Below are positions 17,401 to 25,465 of a stretch of 64,000 bases of DNA, in pieces. This stretch comes from Domibacillus iocasae (GTDB lineage Bacteria > Bacillota > Bacilli > Bacillales > Domibacillaceae): NCBI RefSeq assembly GCF_001750285.1, contig NZ_MAMP01000012.1:289751-353750 (forward strand), given 5' to 3'. The notes under the pieces were generated by a model that did not search any database, was not told the DNA's origin, and saw only the letters and a list, made by a program, of their open reading frames with translations. The translations under genes and the position numbers were made by a program. Positions within the stretch are counted from its first letter, which is position 1, and each line of letters opens with the position of its first letter.

Positions 17401-17859
17401 CTCCGAGAATACTGCCCCTTTCTGACTTCGACTGAGCCCTGCCGCATCTCGTTTTCTAAAGGAGCTTATGCACTCTATCACTTGTTCGTTAACGTCTTTT
17501 TTGGCAGCTACAGTTAATAGCTGAAAACAAAAAATGTCCATATCGGTATAGTCTGTGGTCTGCCACAGCTCGCTGCCGTCCGGAAACAAATTCCGCGTAT
17601 GGCGGGTCACTTTTTCAAATTGAAAGTAGTCATCCGGATTTTTGCCCGTTTGCCTGATCACTTCCTTGAACACATGCGGCATTGTCATTATATCCGGACC
17701 GAAGTTAAAATAAAATCCTCCTGCGTTGATACTCATCATTTTCCTACCGGCGGCATGCAGGTTTTCATCCAATACTGTTACAGCAGCTCCTTTTGACTGT
17801 AACATGATGGCAGCCGCTAAACCGCCGAGTCCCGCACCAATGACAATTACTTTTTTTAC
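17374..17859 (-). pseudogene. Phytoene-desaturase-like FAD oxidoreductase, truncated
   Basis: The N-terminal 150 residues of a CrtI/CrtN-type desaturase are visible. KKVIVIGAGLGGLAAAIMLQ (FAD-binding Rossmann fold) is followed by GGFYFNFGPDIMTMPHVFKE. Intact enzymes are about 500 residues. Homology stops near 17500, and the frame then enters a GC-rich repeat. The start codon appears lost, because GTA stands where ATG is expected after AAAGGAGGA. It is a relic of a carotenoid-type gene. Confidence 0.8.
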
Positions 17860-17936
17860 CTGACGTCCTCCTTTACTATTGCCGCCATTATAAATTAGAA
17901 TGGATGTATCTTGTATATTAAAGGGGTTTTGAGCCA

Positions 17937-18737
17937 ATGGAATCAAGAAGAAATATGTTTTTCTCCTATAAAAAAGATCCTGCAAAACTAAACGATATCC
18001 AAGCACTAATGACAATTGCTAAAGAGCAGGGATTTACCATTGTCGACCGCTCAGCAGATGCGAATATTATTGTAGCGATTGGTGGAGACGGGGCGTTTTT
18101 GCAGGCGGTCCGAAAATCGGGGTTCCGTGATGACTGCCTGTACGTTGGGGTAACGGATGAAGTCGAAGCAAGCTTGTATTGCGACTTCCACATTCACGAT
18201 CGTGATGCAATGATTGAAGCGATTCAAACGGCCGGCGTAGAAGTACGCCGCTATCCGGTCCTTGATGTTCATTTAGACGGCCATACTCATTTTCATTGCT
18301 TAAATGAACTGTCAGTCCGCTCATCTATTATTAAAACATTCGTCATCGACATTCATATTGACGATTTGCATTTTGAAACGTTCCGTGGTGACGGGATTGT
18401 CGTGTCTACGCCAACAGGCAGCACCGCGTATAACCGGTCGCTGAACGGGGCCGTTGTGGATCCGCGTATTCCGTGCATGCAGGTAAGCGAAATTGCATCC
18501 CTGAACAACAACCAGTTCCGTACGCTCGGCTCGCCGTTCGTTTTAGGCGACAGCCGCAAGCTGACGCTAAGCATCGTGCAGGACGGCAATGACTATCCGA
18601 TTATCGGTCTTGATAACGAAGCACTCAGTGTACAAAGTATAAAAAACATTGAAGTGGAAATGTCGGGGAAAATTATTAAAACGGTCAAACTCAAAAACAA
18701 TTCGTTCTGGCACAAAGTGCAGCGGACATTTTTGTAA
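17937..18737 (+). CDS. nadK: NAD kinase
   Basis: This 266-residue enzyme phosphorylates NAD to NADP. The kinase signature IVAIGGDGAFLQAVR, the NE motif HCLNELSVRSS and the TPTGSTAYNRSLNGA substrate loop are all present. The N-terminus ESRRNMFFSYKKD is like the second NAD kinase of bacilli (NadF/YtdI type). The start at 17937 has AAAGGGG upstream. It is divergent from the broken desaturase gene and followed by a terminator. Confidence 0.95.
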   Translation: MESRRNMFFSYKKDPAKLNDIQALMTIAKEQGFTIVDRSADANIIVAIGGDGAFLQAVRKSGFRDDCLYVGVTDEVEASLYCDFHIHDRDAMIEAIQTAGVEVRRYPVLDVHLDGHTHFHCLNELSVRSSIIKTFVIDIHIDDLHFETFRGDGIVVSTPTGSTAYNRSLNGAVVDPRIPCMQVSEIASLNNNQFRTLGSPFVLGDSRKLTLSIVQDGNDYPIIGLDNEALSVQSIKNIEVEMSGKIIKTVKLKNNSFWHKVQRTFL

Positions 18738-18743
18738 AAAAGA

Positions 18744-18773
18744 AGCGGATCCTTTTCAGGTCCGCATTTTCTT
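18744..18773 (+). terminator. Terminator after nadK
   Basis: GCGGA(T)CC / GGTCCGC stem with one bulge followed by TTTTCTTC. Confidence 0.7.
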
Positions 18774-18775
18774 CA

Positions 18776-18905
18776 TTTGTGTCCAGTTTTTTAAATTTGT
18801 GTTCATTTATCGGGATTTGTGTCCATTTAAACGAATTTATGTCCACTTATCAAAGTTTGTGCCCATTCAGACCCCGTTGTGTCCAATCACCAAGATTTAT
18901 GTACA
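18776..18905. repeat. Seven-unit tandem array, exact 20-bp period, core TTTGTGTCCA
   Basis: The core TTTGTGTCCA and close variants start at 18776, 18796, 18816, 18836, 18856, 18876 and 18896, exactly 20 bases apart each time. The second half of each unit is only loosely kept. The last unit lies inside the final codons of the aldo/keto reductase gene. Confidence 0.9.
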
Positions 18906-19834
18906 TTCCCGCCATTCTCCAGCCAATCCACTTCTTCTTTCGTCAGCACAATGTCCGCCCCTTTTTTACAGGAAAGAAGCTCGGTTTCGTTTTGAGCCCC
19001 GATAATTGCGCATGTTGGAAATGCCTGATTGAGTGCGTAGGCGAGCGCAATTTGAATTTGACTGACGCTTTTTTCTTTTGCCAATTGCTCAGCACGATGC
19101 AGCCGGTCCCAGTTGGCGTCGCTATAAAATACGCGGACGAGGTCTTCATTGCTTCGGTCCTCCGGTGTAAAACGGCCGGTGAAAAAGCCGCGCGCCTGTG
19201 ACGACCATGACAAAAGCGGCATTTGGTTTTCCTCGTACCACTTAACGTCCTCTTCATCCACCGAGATACAGCCCGGCCAAAACGGTTCATTTGGCTTTGC
19301 CAGGCTTAAATTCGGGCTACTGAAGGTGAATCCGATTACATTTTGAGAAGCCGCATACTCATTCGCTTCCTGAATCCGCTGAACTGTCCAGTTGGAAACG
19401 CCAATTGCTTTTATGCGTCCGGCCGTCACATGCTCATGCAGCGCATCGATAATAACGTGAACCGGAACAGCCGGATCGTCGCGATGCAGTGTGTATAAAT
19501 CAATGTAATCTGTTCCAAGCCGCTCTAGGCTCGTCAAAAGATCTTCCTTGATTGCCTCCGGGTTTACGCGCGGACCGTTCCCTTTCGGATGGGCACCCTT
19601 CGTTAAAATGACAACGTCTTCCCGATTTTCCCGCTCTTTCAGCCATTGGCCGATCGCGACCTCGCTTTTGCCGTCGCAATAGTTATGCGCCGTATCAATT
19701 GTATTACCGCCAATCGTAAAAAAGCTGTCCAATACCGTGCATACCTTTTCATACACATCCGGTGAAAAATAGTCTGACCCTTGAACGAGTGTAGAGACCG
19801 GTTTTGAAAGTCCCGGAATGGAAATGGTTTTCAT
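18887..19834 (-). CDS. Aldo/keto reductase
   Basis: This 315-residue NADPH-dependent reductase has a TIM-barrel fold. The catalytic tetrad is readable: Asp and Tyr in NTIDTAHNYCDGK, Lys in ILTKGAHPKG and His in YTLHRDDP. The substrate is unknown. Twelve bases separate it from the Gfo/Idh/MocA gene upstream, so they are one operon, probably for a sugar or polyol. The last codons lie in the 20-bp repeat array, so its C-terminus (VHKSW) is repeat-derived. Confidence 0.92.
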   Translation of the reverse strand: MKTISIPGLSKPVSTLVQGSDYFSPDVYEKVCTVLDSFFTIGGNTIDTAHNYCDGKSEVAIGQWLKERENREDVVILTKGAHPKGNGPRVNPEAIKEDLLTSLERLGTDYIDLYTLHRDDPAVPVHVIIDALHEHVTAGRIKAIGVSNWTVQRIQEANEYAASQNVIGFTFSSPNLSLAKPNEPFWPGCISVDEEDVKWYEENQMPLLSWSSQARGFFTGRFTPEDRSNEDLVRVFYSDANWDRLHRAEQLAKEKSVSQIQIALAYALNQAFPTCAIIGAQNETELLSCKKGADIVLTKEEVDWLENGGNVHKSW

Positions 19835-19846
19835 GTTAGATTCCTC

Positions 19847-20845
19847 CTATTCTAGTTCTACCCGCCGTTGTTCTCTTGCGGACGTTAAGCAGGCATCGAG
19901 CACGCGCATATTTAACACCGCATCCGACGCGTCATACGGAAGCGGCTCCCCACTATAAATGCTCCGTCCGATGGCGTCTGCCTGGAGGGCATATTGATTC
20001 AGCCGTGGCACTTCCACTTCTCTCCGCCCGTTTTCCGTCAAAACAAAAAAATGATCCTGTTCGTCTTGATGAACAACAAAAGCAGAAGGTACGTCTATCC
20101 GCCCTTTTGTGCCGACAACAGACAATTCATTTTGAAAAGAAGCCCACATGCCGCATTGAAACGTGAGCGCCACTCCGTTGTCAAACTCCAATATACCGGA
20201 CGCCATCATATCCACATCATCATGCTCAGGTGAAAATAACGCGTGAATAGAGGCGGCAGCAGGCTCCTGGCCGAGAATAAGACGTGCGGCACTGATTGGG
20301 TACACACCTACATCGTATAATGACCCGCCCCCCCATTCTTTTTTATAGCGGACATTGTTTTGATCCCCCTCATTATTAAACATAAATGTTCCGTGCAGGC
20401 TGCGAACATCTCCAATTTCTCCCGATTGAATAATGTCTTGAATCATTGTATAACGCGGGTGATAGCGGTACATAAACGCCTCCGCAAACAGGACTTTCGC
20501 CCTTTCACATGCATCTTTCATCTCTTTTGCCTGCTTTGCATCAATCGCTGCCGGCTTTTCACATAATACATGCTTGCCTGCTTCTGCTGCGCGGATCGTC
20601 CATTCTTTATGCAAATGATTTGGTAGCGGAATGTAAACGGCATCAATTTCAGGATCAGCGAGCAATTCCTCATAACTCCCATATGCTGTTTCAATGCTCA
20701 TCTCTGTGGACGTTTCTTTCGCTTTGTCGATTCCACGGCTGGCAATCGCTTTCACCACGCCGGTTTCAGACTGCTGAATCCCTGGAATAACCGCTCTTTT
20801 TGCGATGCTTGCACAGCCGAGAATACCCCAGCGGATTTTATTCAT
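19847..20845 (-). CDS. Gfo/Idh/MocA-family oxidoreductase
   Basis: This 332-residue enzyme has an N-terminal Rossmann fold (IRWGILGCASIAKR) and the family motif EKPAAI carrying the catalytic-region Lys. It is followed by the C-terminal alpha/beta domain (YDVGVYPISAARLILG). Members oxidise sugars, inositols or dehydrogenated sugars with NAD(P). I start it at 20845, where GGAGTGGGAG precedes ATG; the frame is open nine codons higher. It shares an operon with the aldo/keto reductase and diverges from an AraC regulator. Confidence 0.92.
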   Translation of the reverse strand: MNKIRWGILGCASIAKRAVIPGIQQSETGVVKAIASRGIDKAKETSTEMSIETAYGSYEELLADPEIDAVYIPLPNHLHKEWTIRAAEAGKHVLCEKPAAIDAKQAKEMKDACERAKVLFAEAFMYRYHPRYTMIQDIIQSGEIGDVRSLHGTFMFNNEGDQNNVRYKKEWGGGSLYDVGVYPISAARLILGQEPAAASIHALFSPEHDDVDMMASGILEFDNGVALTFQCGMWASFQNELSVVGTKGRIDVPSAFVVHQDEQDHFFVLTENGRREVEVPRLNQYALQADAIGRSIYSGEPLPYDASDAVLNMRVLDACLTSAREQRRVELE

Positions 20846-20967
20846 TTCTCCCACTCCTCTTTTCTTTTTCATAATATGGTATTGTCATTATACAAAACCA
20901 AAAATAAACAAGATATAGAAGCTTTTTGCTTATGACCTAAAAGAATATTGCGATTGGACGTGATGAG

Positions 20968-21816
20968 TTGCGCAGACAATATTTATTGCCGATGCTGCAG
21001 GAACCGAACTATATTGTTCTGCCGGAATCGATTGGGTGGTACCGGGACGAACTGGATCATTATGTGGACCGGAAAGCGGGCACGTGGACGACATTCAGCA
21101 TTCACTTTGTCATTGAAGGGTCTGGTTTTGTAGAAGTCGAAGGAGAGGTGCGCTGTTTAAAGCGGGGCGATGCTTTTTTCTACTTTCCGATGCATGAACA
21201 GAAATATTACAGCAGTAAAGAAGATCCATGGAGTATCCGCTGGGTTCATTTTTACGGTGAGGAGCTGAACGCCCTTTTATCAAGCCGGGGCTTTCATTGG
21301 TTTTCCCTTTGGCATATTCATGATGTGCCCACGCTCATCGAAGCGCATGAACAGCTGCTTTGGGAAGCGGAAACACATAGTTTTTTACAATTATCACAGC
21401 TCTCTACGCTCACCTACGCATTTCTTACTAGATTCATGACAAATGCAGAGCCGTGGAATGCAGAAAAAACGCCTGAGCATAATAGCCGGATCGGGGCGCT
21501 TCTTCCTCTTATGCAGCAGCGAGCATGCGAGCCGTTTGAGCTTAGTTATTGGGCAGGGAAAGCGGGAATCAGCTCCTATTATTTCTGTCGTCTTTTTAAA
21601 CAGGCTGTGCATATGACACCGATGTCGTTTATAACGTTATGCCGCCTTCAGCAAAGCAAGCAATGGCTGCTCGACCATCGCGATATGAATGTAAAAGATA
21701 TTGCCGAAAAAGCAGGCTATCCAAGCACAAGCTACTTTAACAAGCTTTTTTTACAGCAGGAAGGCATGACGCCGACCAAGTACCGTGAGCTGCATAGTAC
21801 AGGTGTACAGAAGTGA
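20968..21816 (+). CDS. AraC-family transcriptional regulator
   Basis: This 282-residue protein has an N-terminal cupin-like sensing domain (FVEVEGEVRCLKRGDAFFYF). The C-terminal double helix-turn-helix has ISSYYFCRLFKQAVHMTPMS and VKDIAEKAGYPSTSYFNKLF. It probably regulates the divergent Gfo/Idh plus aldo/keto reductase operon in response to a sugar. The start is uncertain. TTG at 20968 is the first family-like start, but no clear ribosome site precedes it and an ATT eight codons upstream is possible. Confidence 0.9.
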   Translation: MRRQYLLPMLQEPNYIVLPESIGWYRDELDHYVDRKAGTWTTFSIHFVIEGSGFVEVEGEVRCLKRGDAFFYFPMHEQKYYSSKEDPWSIRWVHFYGEELNALLSSRGFHWFSLWHIHDVPTLIEAHEQLLWEAETHSFLQLSQLSTLTYAFLTRFMTNAEPWNAEKTPEHNSRIGALLPLMQQRACEPFELSYWAGKAGISSYYFCRLFKQAVHMTPMSFITLCRLQQSKQWLLDHRDMNVKDIAEKAGYPSTSYFNKLFLQQEGMTPTKYRELHSTGVQK

Positions 21817-22219
21817 TGAACGGTATGTGGGCAAAAGACAACCTATATAAGTCGACCTTATCATTTTTTTCTTTTGCCAGATGGTGACCCCTAAAGAGTA
21901 GCCTGCATCACCAAAACCAACTTCATCACCCTTTTTTACTGTTGCTTTTGTGTGAGAGCCGTTTTGGCTTGCTGCTTTTGACAGGAGCCGACATGGCGGC
22001 GGGCACACGGCTTCACCTGTCGGCTCCTGTTCAAACCCGGCAGACATTTCTTATAAGACCGACTCATGCCTGCGTACATAAGGGATTGTTTGACAGGATG
22101 GATTCCAAAACAAATCATGATCATCTTTACACCTATACGAAACCCAATAGCCTAAACAGCCACTGTTTTCTAAAGTAAGAATCTTTCGTTCAACTTATAT
22201 AGAAAATTTTTAATCATAC
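21817..22219. other. Intergenic region with gene debris and a long inverted repeat
   Basis: A minus-strand stretch near 21870-21970 reads KATVKKGDEVGFGDAG and GVTIWQKKK, which looks like a fragment of a protein I do not recognise. Next to it is a 13-bp perfect inverted repeat, ACAGGAGCCGACA (21981) with TGTCGGCTCCTGT (22018). One arm contains the head of the dispersed GC-rich repeat (22009-22027). I see no intact gene. Confidence 0.5.
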
Positions 22220-22259
22220 AAAAAAAGCCAACCTATACGTGCGTTAGGAAGGCTTTTTT
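22220..22259 (-). terminator. Terminator of the 79-residue protein gene
   Basis: GCC-AA-CCTA / TAGG-AA-GGC stem between A6 and T6 runs, just after the stop at 22276. Confidence 0.85.
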
Positions 22260-22275
22260 CATCTGCTGTTTATAC

Positions 22276-22515
22276 TTATTTGTTTGCAATGGAAGAAAGC
22301 GTTTCATACTCTGATTTTTTCGCGGCAGGCTGGCTTTGGCGTCCTTCTTTTTCTATTTTTTTAATCGATTGGTTCAGCAGGCTTTGAATTCCTAGAGCAA
22401 AAGCCATTTCGACTTTCGGACTAAGCCTTCCCCCCGTTTCGATTAGGTCATTTAATTCTTCAAGCTTGTCCAGCATAATATCCCTGATAAATTCAATATC
22501 TTCTTTCAAGTCCAT
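22276..22515 (-). CDS. Small helical protein of unknown function
   Basis: This 79-residue acidic protein is predicted to be all alpha-helical from its residue pattern (KEDIEFIRDIMLDKLEELND). It has no signal peptide or membrane segment. AAGGGAAGTG precedes the ATG and a good terminator follows, so it is a real gene. I do not recognise the family. Confidence 0.65.
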   Translation of the reverse strand: MDLKEDIEFIRDIMLDKLEELNDLIETGGRLSPKVEMAFALGIQSLLNQSIKKIEKEGRQSQPAAKKSEYETLSSIANK

Positions 22516-22734
22516 TCACTTCCCTTCTCTCATTACTTAATAATTTGTTTCTAATCATCCAGTTTATGCGCATTTTTCCCAATATATGCTGTTAAATGAT
22601 TAACGCTTCTTTTCTCATAGGAAAAGATGCACGCGTAGTTCCCTTCTTGTTTTTTTCCAGAAGGCATTAAAAAGCACCCTCTTGTCAGCGCTGAAATTAG
22701 CACATCCAAAAGGGCACAGTGTTTTATGCGGCTT

Positions 22735-22914
22735 TTATGGTTTTGGCGCGTGGGTCCAAACACGGTTATGGTTGGTCGTTTCCGGAAAATGGTCGCCCGC
22801 TTCGAGCTTTACTTTTTGCGGGTCGTTTACCGTCGTTCCTTTTTCGCCAATTTCCACATAGAATCCATTGTTTGGCGCCTTCTGGCCAGGCTTAAACTGG
22901 TTGTTTTGCCCCAT
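22735..22914 (-). CDS. yjzC: YjzC-family small protein
   Basis: This 59-residue protein starts MGQNNQFKPGQKAPNNGFYV and continues EIGEKGTTVNDPQKVKLEAG, matching the YjzC family of bacilli. Function is unknown. AAAGGAGTGAG precedes the ATG at 22914; the longer frame begins with a GTG inside that site. It is just downstream of an SspO-like gene. Confidence 0.85.
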   Translation of the reverse strand: MGQNNQFKPGQKAPNNGFYVEIGEKGTTVNDPQKVKLEAGDHFPETTNHNRVWTHAPKP

Positions 22915-22951
22915 TACACTCACTCCTTTTAAAACACCTTTTTATCGCCCG

Positions 22952-23116
22952 TTATTTGCCTCTGCCTTTCCGGCCAAGTTGAGAGTTGCGGTTTGCCCCT
23001 TTAATTGGCTCTTCCCCAGCCGCAAATTCTGCGGAATAATCCGTTTCCTCAATATTTTTTTTCGGTGTTTTCGCATATTTTTCCACAGCATCTCTGGCCG
23101 CTTTACGTTTTACCAT
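22952..23116 (-). CDS. SspO-like small acid-soluble spore protein
   Basis: This 54-residue very basic protein starts MVKRKAARDAVEKYAK and contains TDYSAEFAAGEEPIKGANRN. The Tyr-x-x-Glu-Phe-Ala spacing and Lys/Arg-rich tail resemble small acid-soluble spore protein O. AAAGGAGTGAG lies upstream at good distance. Placement in the SspO family is likely but not certain; the protein is surely small and real. Confidence 0.7.
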   Translation of the reverse strand: MVKRKAARDAVEKYAKTPKKNIEETDYSAEFAAGEEPIKGANRNSQLGRKGRGK

Positions 23117-23281
23117 TTGCTTCTCACTCCTTTCGCTTGTAAGGAATCATCGACAGTTTTCCCGATTCTTTCGTTCATATTCATAACTGGTGTTCATGTT
23201 TCTCCTAAGCATTTAAGTTTGTTTTCAGCGTCTCCACTGTTACGATAGTATAGACACTTCACCAAGAAAGGACAAAATCGA

Positions 23282-24286
23282 ATGACAACTACACAAATAC
23301 CTGTCTCGGTCTTAAACTTAGCCCCTATCCGCACTGGACAGGACGCGAAAGAAGCCATCAATGCAATGGTTGATTTAGCGCAGGCGACAGAGAAAATGGG
23401 TTATAAACGATATTGGATTGCTGAGCATCACAATACGCCAACACTTGTGAGTTCAGCTACATCTATTTTAATTAAACATACGCTGGAACATACCGAACAT
23501 ATCCGTGTCGGATCGGGAGGCATTATGCTGCCAAACCATTCTCCGCTGGTTGTAGCCGAACAGTTTGGCACGATGGCAGCGATTTATCCAAATCGATTGG
23601 ATTTAGGCCTTGGGCGTGCGCCTGGTACAGACATGAAAACCGCCAGTGCGCTAAGAAGATCGCAGCATGACACGGTTTATACATTTCCGGACGACGTCAA
23701 TGCGCTTCTTACATATTTTGGACCGAAAGAGCAGCAAGGAATGGTCAAAGCATACCCTGGTGTCGGCGCGAATATTCCGCTTTACATCCTCGGTTCTTCG
23801 ACGGATTCCGCGTTTTTAGCAGCTGAACTAGGTCTGCCTTATGTATTTGCTTCTCACTTTGCTCCAAGATATATGGAAGAGGCCATTTCTATTTATCGCA
23901 GCCGATTCAAGCCATCACAATATTTAGACGCTCCTTACATGATCGTCTGCCTGAATGTAATTGCAGCCCAAACGGATGAAGAAGCCCAATTTGAATCAAC
24001 TACGATGCAGCAGTTTTTCTTAAATGTCGTACGCGGCTCCCAAACGCCGTTAAGTCCTCCAGTCCAAAACATGGATCAGCTGTGGAGCGGGCCGGAGAAA
24101 CAAATGGCCTCCTCCATGTCAAGTGTGACGCTGATGGGAAGTAAAAATTCTATAAGGGAACAGCTGACAAGGTTCCAGGAAAAGTACAGCTTGGATGAAA
24201 TTATGGCCGTCTCTTACATTTATGATCAGGATAAACAAAAACGGTCGTATGAGATTTTAAAAGAAGTCGTTGACGGAGAAATGTAA
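23282..24286 (+). CDS. Luciferase-like monooxygenase family (LLM) oxidoreductase
   Basis: This 334-residue flavin-dependent TIM-barrel protein is of the luciferase family oxidoreductase group 1 type (YwcH/YhbW-like). Signature stretches are [37 protein letters not shown] and [13 protein letters not shown]. It probably uses reduced FMN supplied by another enzyme; the substrate is unknown. AAGAAAGGA lies upstream and a terminator follows. Confidence 0.92.
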   Translation: MTTTQIPVSVLNLAPIRTGQDAKEAINAMVDLAQATEKMGYKRYWIAEHHNTPTLVSSATSILIKHTLEHTEHIRVGSGGIMLPNHSPLVVAEQFGTMAAIYPNRLDLGLGRAPGTDMKTASALRRSQHDTVYTFPDDVNALLTYFGPKEQQGMVKAYPGVGANIPLYILGSSTDSAFLAAELGLPYVFASHFAPRYMEEAISIYRSRFKPSQYLDAPYMIVCLNVIAAQTDEEAQFESTTMQQFFLNVVRGSQTPLSPPVQNMDQLWSGPEKQMASSMSSVTLMGSKNSIREQLTRFQEKYSLDEIMAVSYIYDQDKQKRSYEILKEVVDGEM

Positions 24287-24295
24287 CAATGCAAA

Positions 24296-24325
24296 AGCAA
24301 GCCCTTCTTGTGCAGGAGGGCTTGC
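24296..24325 (+). terminator. Terminator after the LLM oxidoreductase
   Basis: AGCAAGCCCT / AGGGCTTGCT is a perfect 10-bp stem. The following run (GTTCGTTTTC) is only moderately T-rich. Confidence 0.75.
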
Positions 24326-24417
24326 TGTTCGTTTTCCATATTAGTGGCGGCTAAACGAATTAATCATTTATTAAAAACAGCCTCTTGTAAAAAACTAACT
24401 CCATTAGCATCTACTTT

Positions 24418-24651
24418 TTAACCAAAGCAACAACGCCACACTCTCTTGAATATGCAAAATCCAAAAAGAAGAAAAGCAAGGAAGCCGACTATTGCAATAA
24501 TGATGTTTAAAACAGTAGCAATGCTTCCCAGGCCAACCAACCCCAAAAAACTAGATACTATCCCCAATACTACTAGCAGCAACCATGCCACACCCGTTAA
24601 AAACCCAAGGAAAATCTCAAAAAGGCTGCATGAAGAATGACCAGTTCCCAT
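24418..24651 (-). CDS. Small membrane protein, two hydrophobic segments
   Basis: This 77-residue protein has two hydrophobic segments (about 12-35 and 43-66) and a Cys-rich end (RVWRCCFG). AGGAGGTGAAC precedes the ATG at ideal distance, which supports it as a gene. No family recognised. Confidence 0.6.
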   Translation of the reverse strand: MGTGHSSCSLFEIFLGFLTGVAWLLLVVLGIVSSFLGLVGLGSIATVLNIIIAIVGFLAFLLFGFCIFKRVWRCCFG

Positions 24652-25195
24652 AGAAGTTCACCTCCTTTCAAAAAGAATGGTTGTTCAAAATATAGTATGC
24701 GGATGCTTAAGAGTTTGATTGAGAAAAACACACAAAAAGGCTCAAAAAAATCTCTTGTATGTGGAGACTCGGGCGCCTCATCATTTCTTGTTTTACAATT
24801 ACTCTTCATCGGGTTGTACGATTCTAACTATTGGAAAGCAACCGATATCCATAGGTTAATTTTCACAAGGCTTTTGGTTTTTTCCCTTTTAAACGTCCCT
24901 CTTTGAAACAAAGACGGTTCCAGACCCCGCTCATTTAAAACAATAAACAGCAGAAAAGTATACAGGGTTCCTGCTTTTTCTTTACGTACAAAGCAGCAAA
25001 CAAAAAGAATTTCTCGTTTTACGTTAAACGTAATTTCGGACACAAAAAACCATCTTGCTGTTTTTGCAAGATGGTAAAATAAATAGCACGAAGTCTTTTC
25101 ATTTTATTACTCAAAATACTAGAGCCCAGGCCACTTCTTTTAAAGGATAAACACTTTAAGGTGTTGATTTTTTATTCAACCAACACCTCAACTTG
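24652..25195. other. Intergenic region without recognised genes
   Basis: About 540 bases hold only shadow-like frames. It contains the terminator at 25043-25076 and an inverted repeat GGTGTTG/CAACACC (25162-25188) just after the stop of the next gene on the minus strand. Confidence 0.5.
25043..25076 (-). terminator. Terminator of the hen1-pnkp transcription unit
   Basis: ACCATCTTGC / GCAAGATGGT is a perfect 10-bp stem followed by T6 on the minus strand, 120 bases past the last gene of the unit. Confidence 0.8.
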
Positions 25196-25465
25196 TTACA
25201 TTTCTTCTTGAACAATGGTTATTTTTACGGGCTGTTTCTTACTGCACTTTTTAGAAAATCCATGTTGTTCAATGATGTTATAAAATTTTCCAACTTTACT
25301 TTCACTATCAAAATATGTCTCTGAAACATTTAAACTCTTTAGATCCTCTGTTGGTTCGAAGCTAATATCACCGTTCAGTTCTTCCATCGGAGAATATTTA
25401 CCACCTTCATAAACTGTAATTTTCCCCAAAATAAATAGCTGTAAATGGTTAAAGCCGTGGATCAA
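25196..25465 (-). CDS. Uncharacterised 89-residue protein downstream of pnkp
   Basis: The start overlaps the last 17 bases of pnkp on the same strand. The protein has a beta-rich start (LFILGKITVYEGGKYSP) and a helical second half with KCSKKQPVKITIVQEE at the end. I do not recognise it. It is the last frame before the terminator at 25043-25076 and would be co-transcribed with hen1-pnkp. It could also be the remnant of a longer protein. Base composition is more AT-rich than pnkp. Confidence 0.5.
   Translation of the reverse strand: MIHGFNHLQLFILGKITVYEGGKYSPMEELNGDISFEPTEDLKSLNVSETYFDSESKVGKFYNIIEQHGFSKKCSKKQPVKITIVQEEM

Noticed and set aside
18776..18905. CRISPR array
   Set aside because: Units are 20 bp with a 10-bp core and no 25-40 base unique spacers; no cas genes in the window.
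22551..22763. 70-codon minus-strand gene overlapping the end of yjzC
   Set aside because: No ribosome site, overlaps a real gene on the same strand, and the sequence resembles no protein.
24637..25043. Overlapping frames on both strands
   Set aside because: They lack ribosome sites, look like translated noise, and match nothing I recognise.
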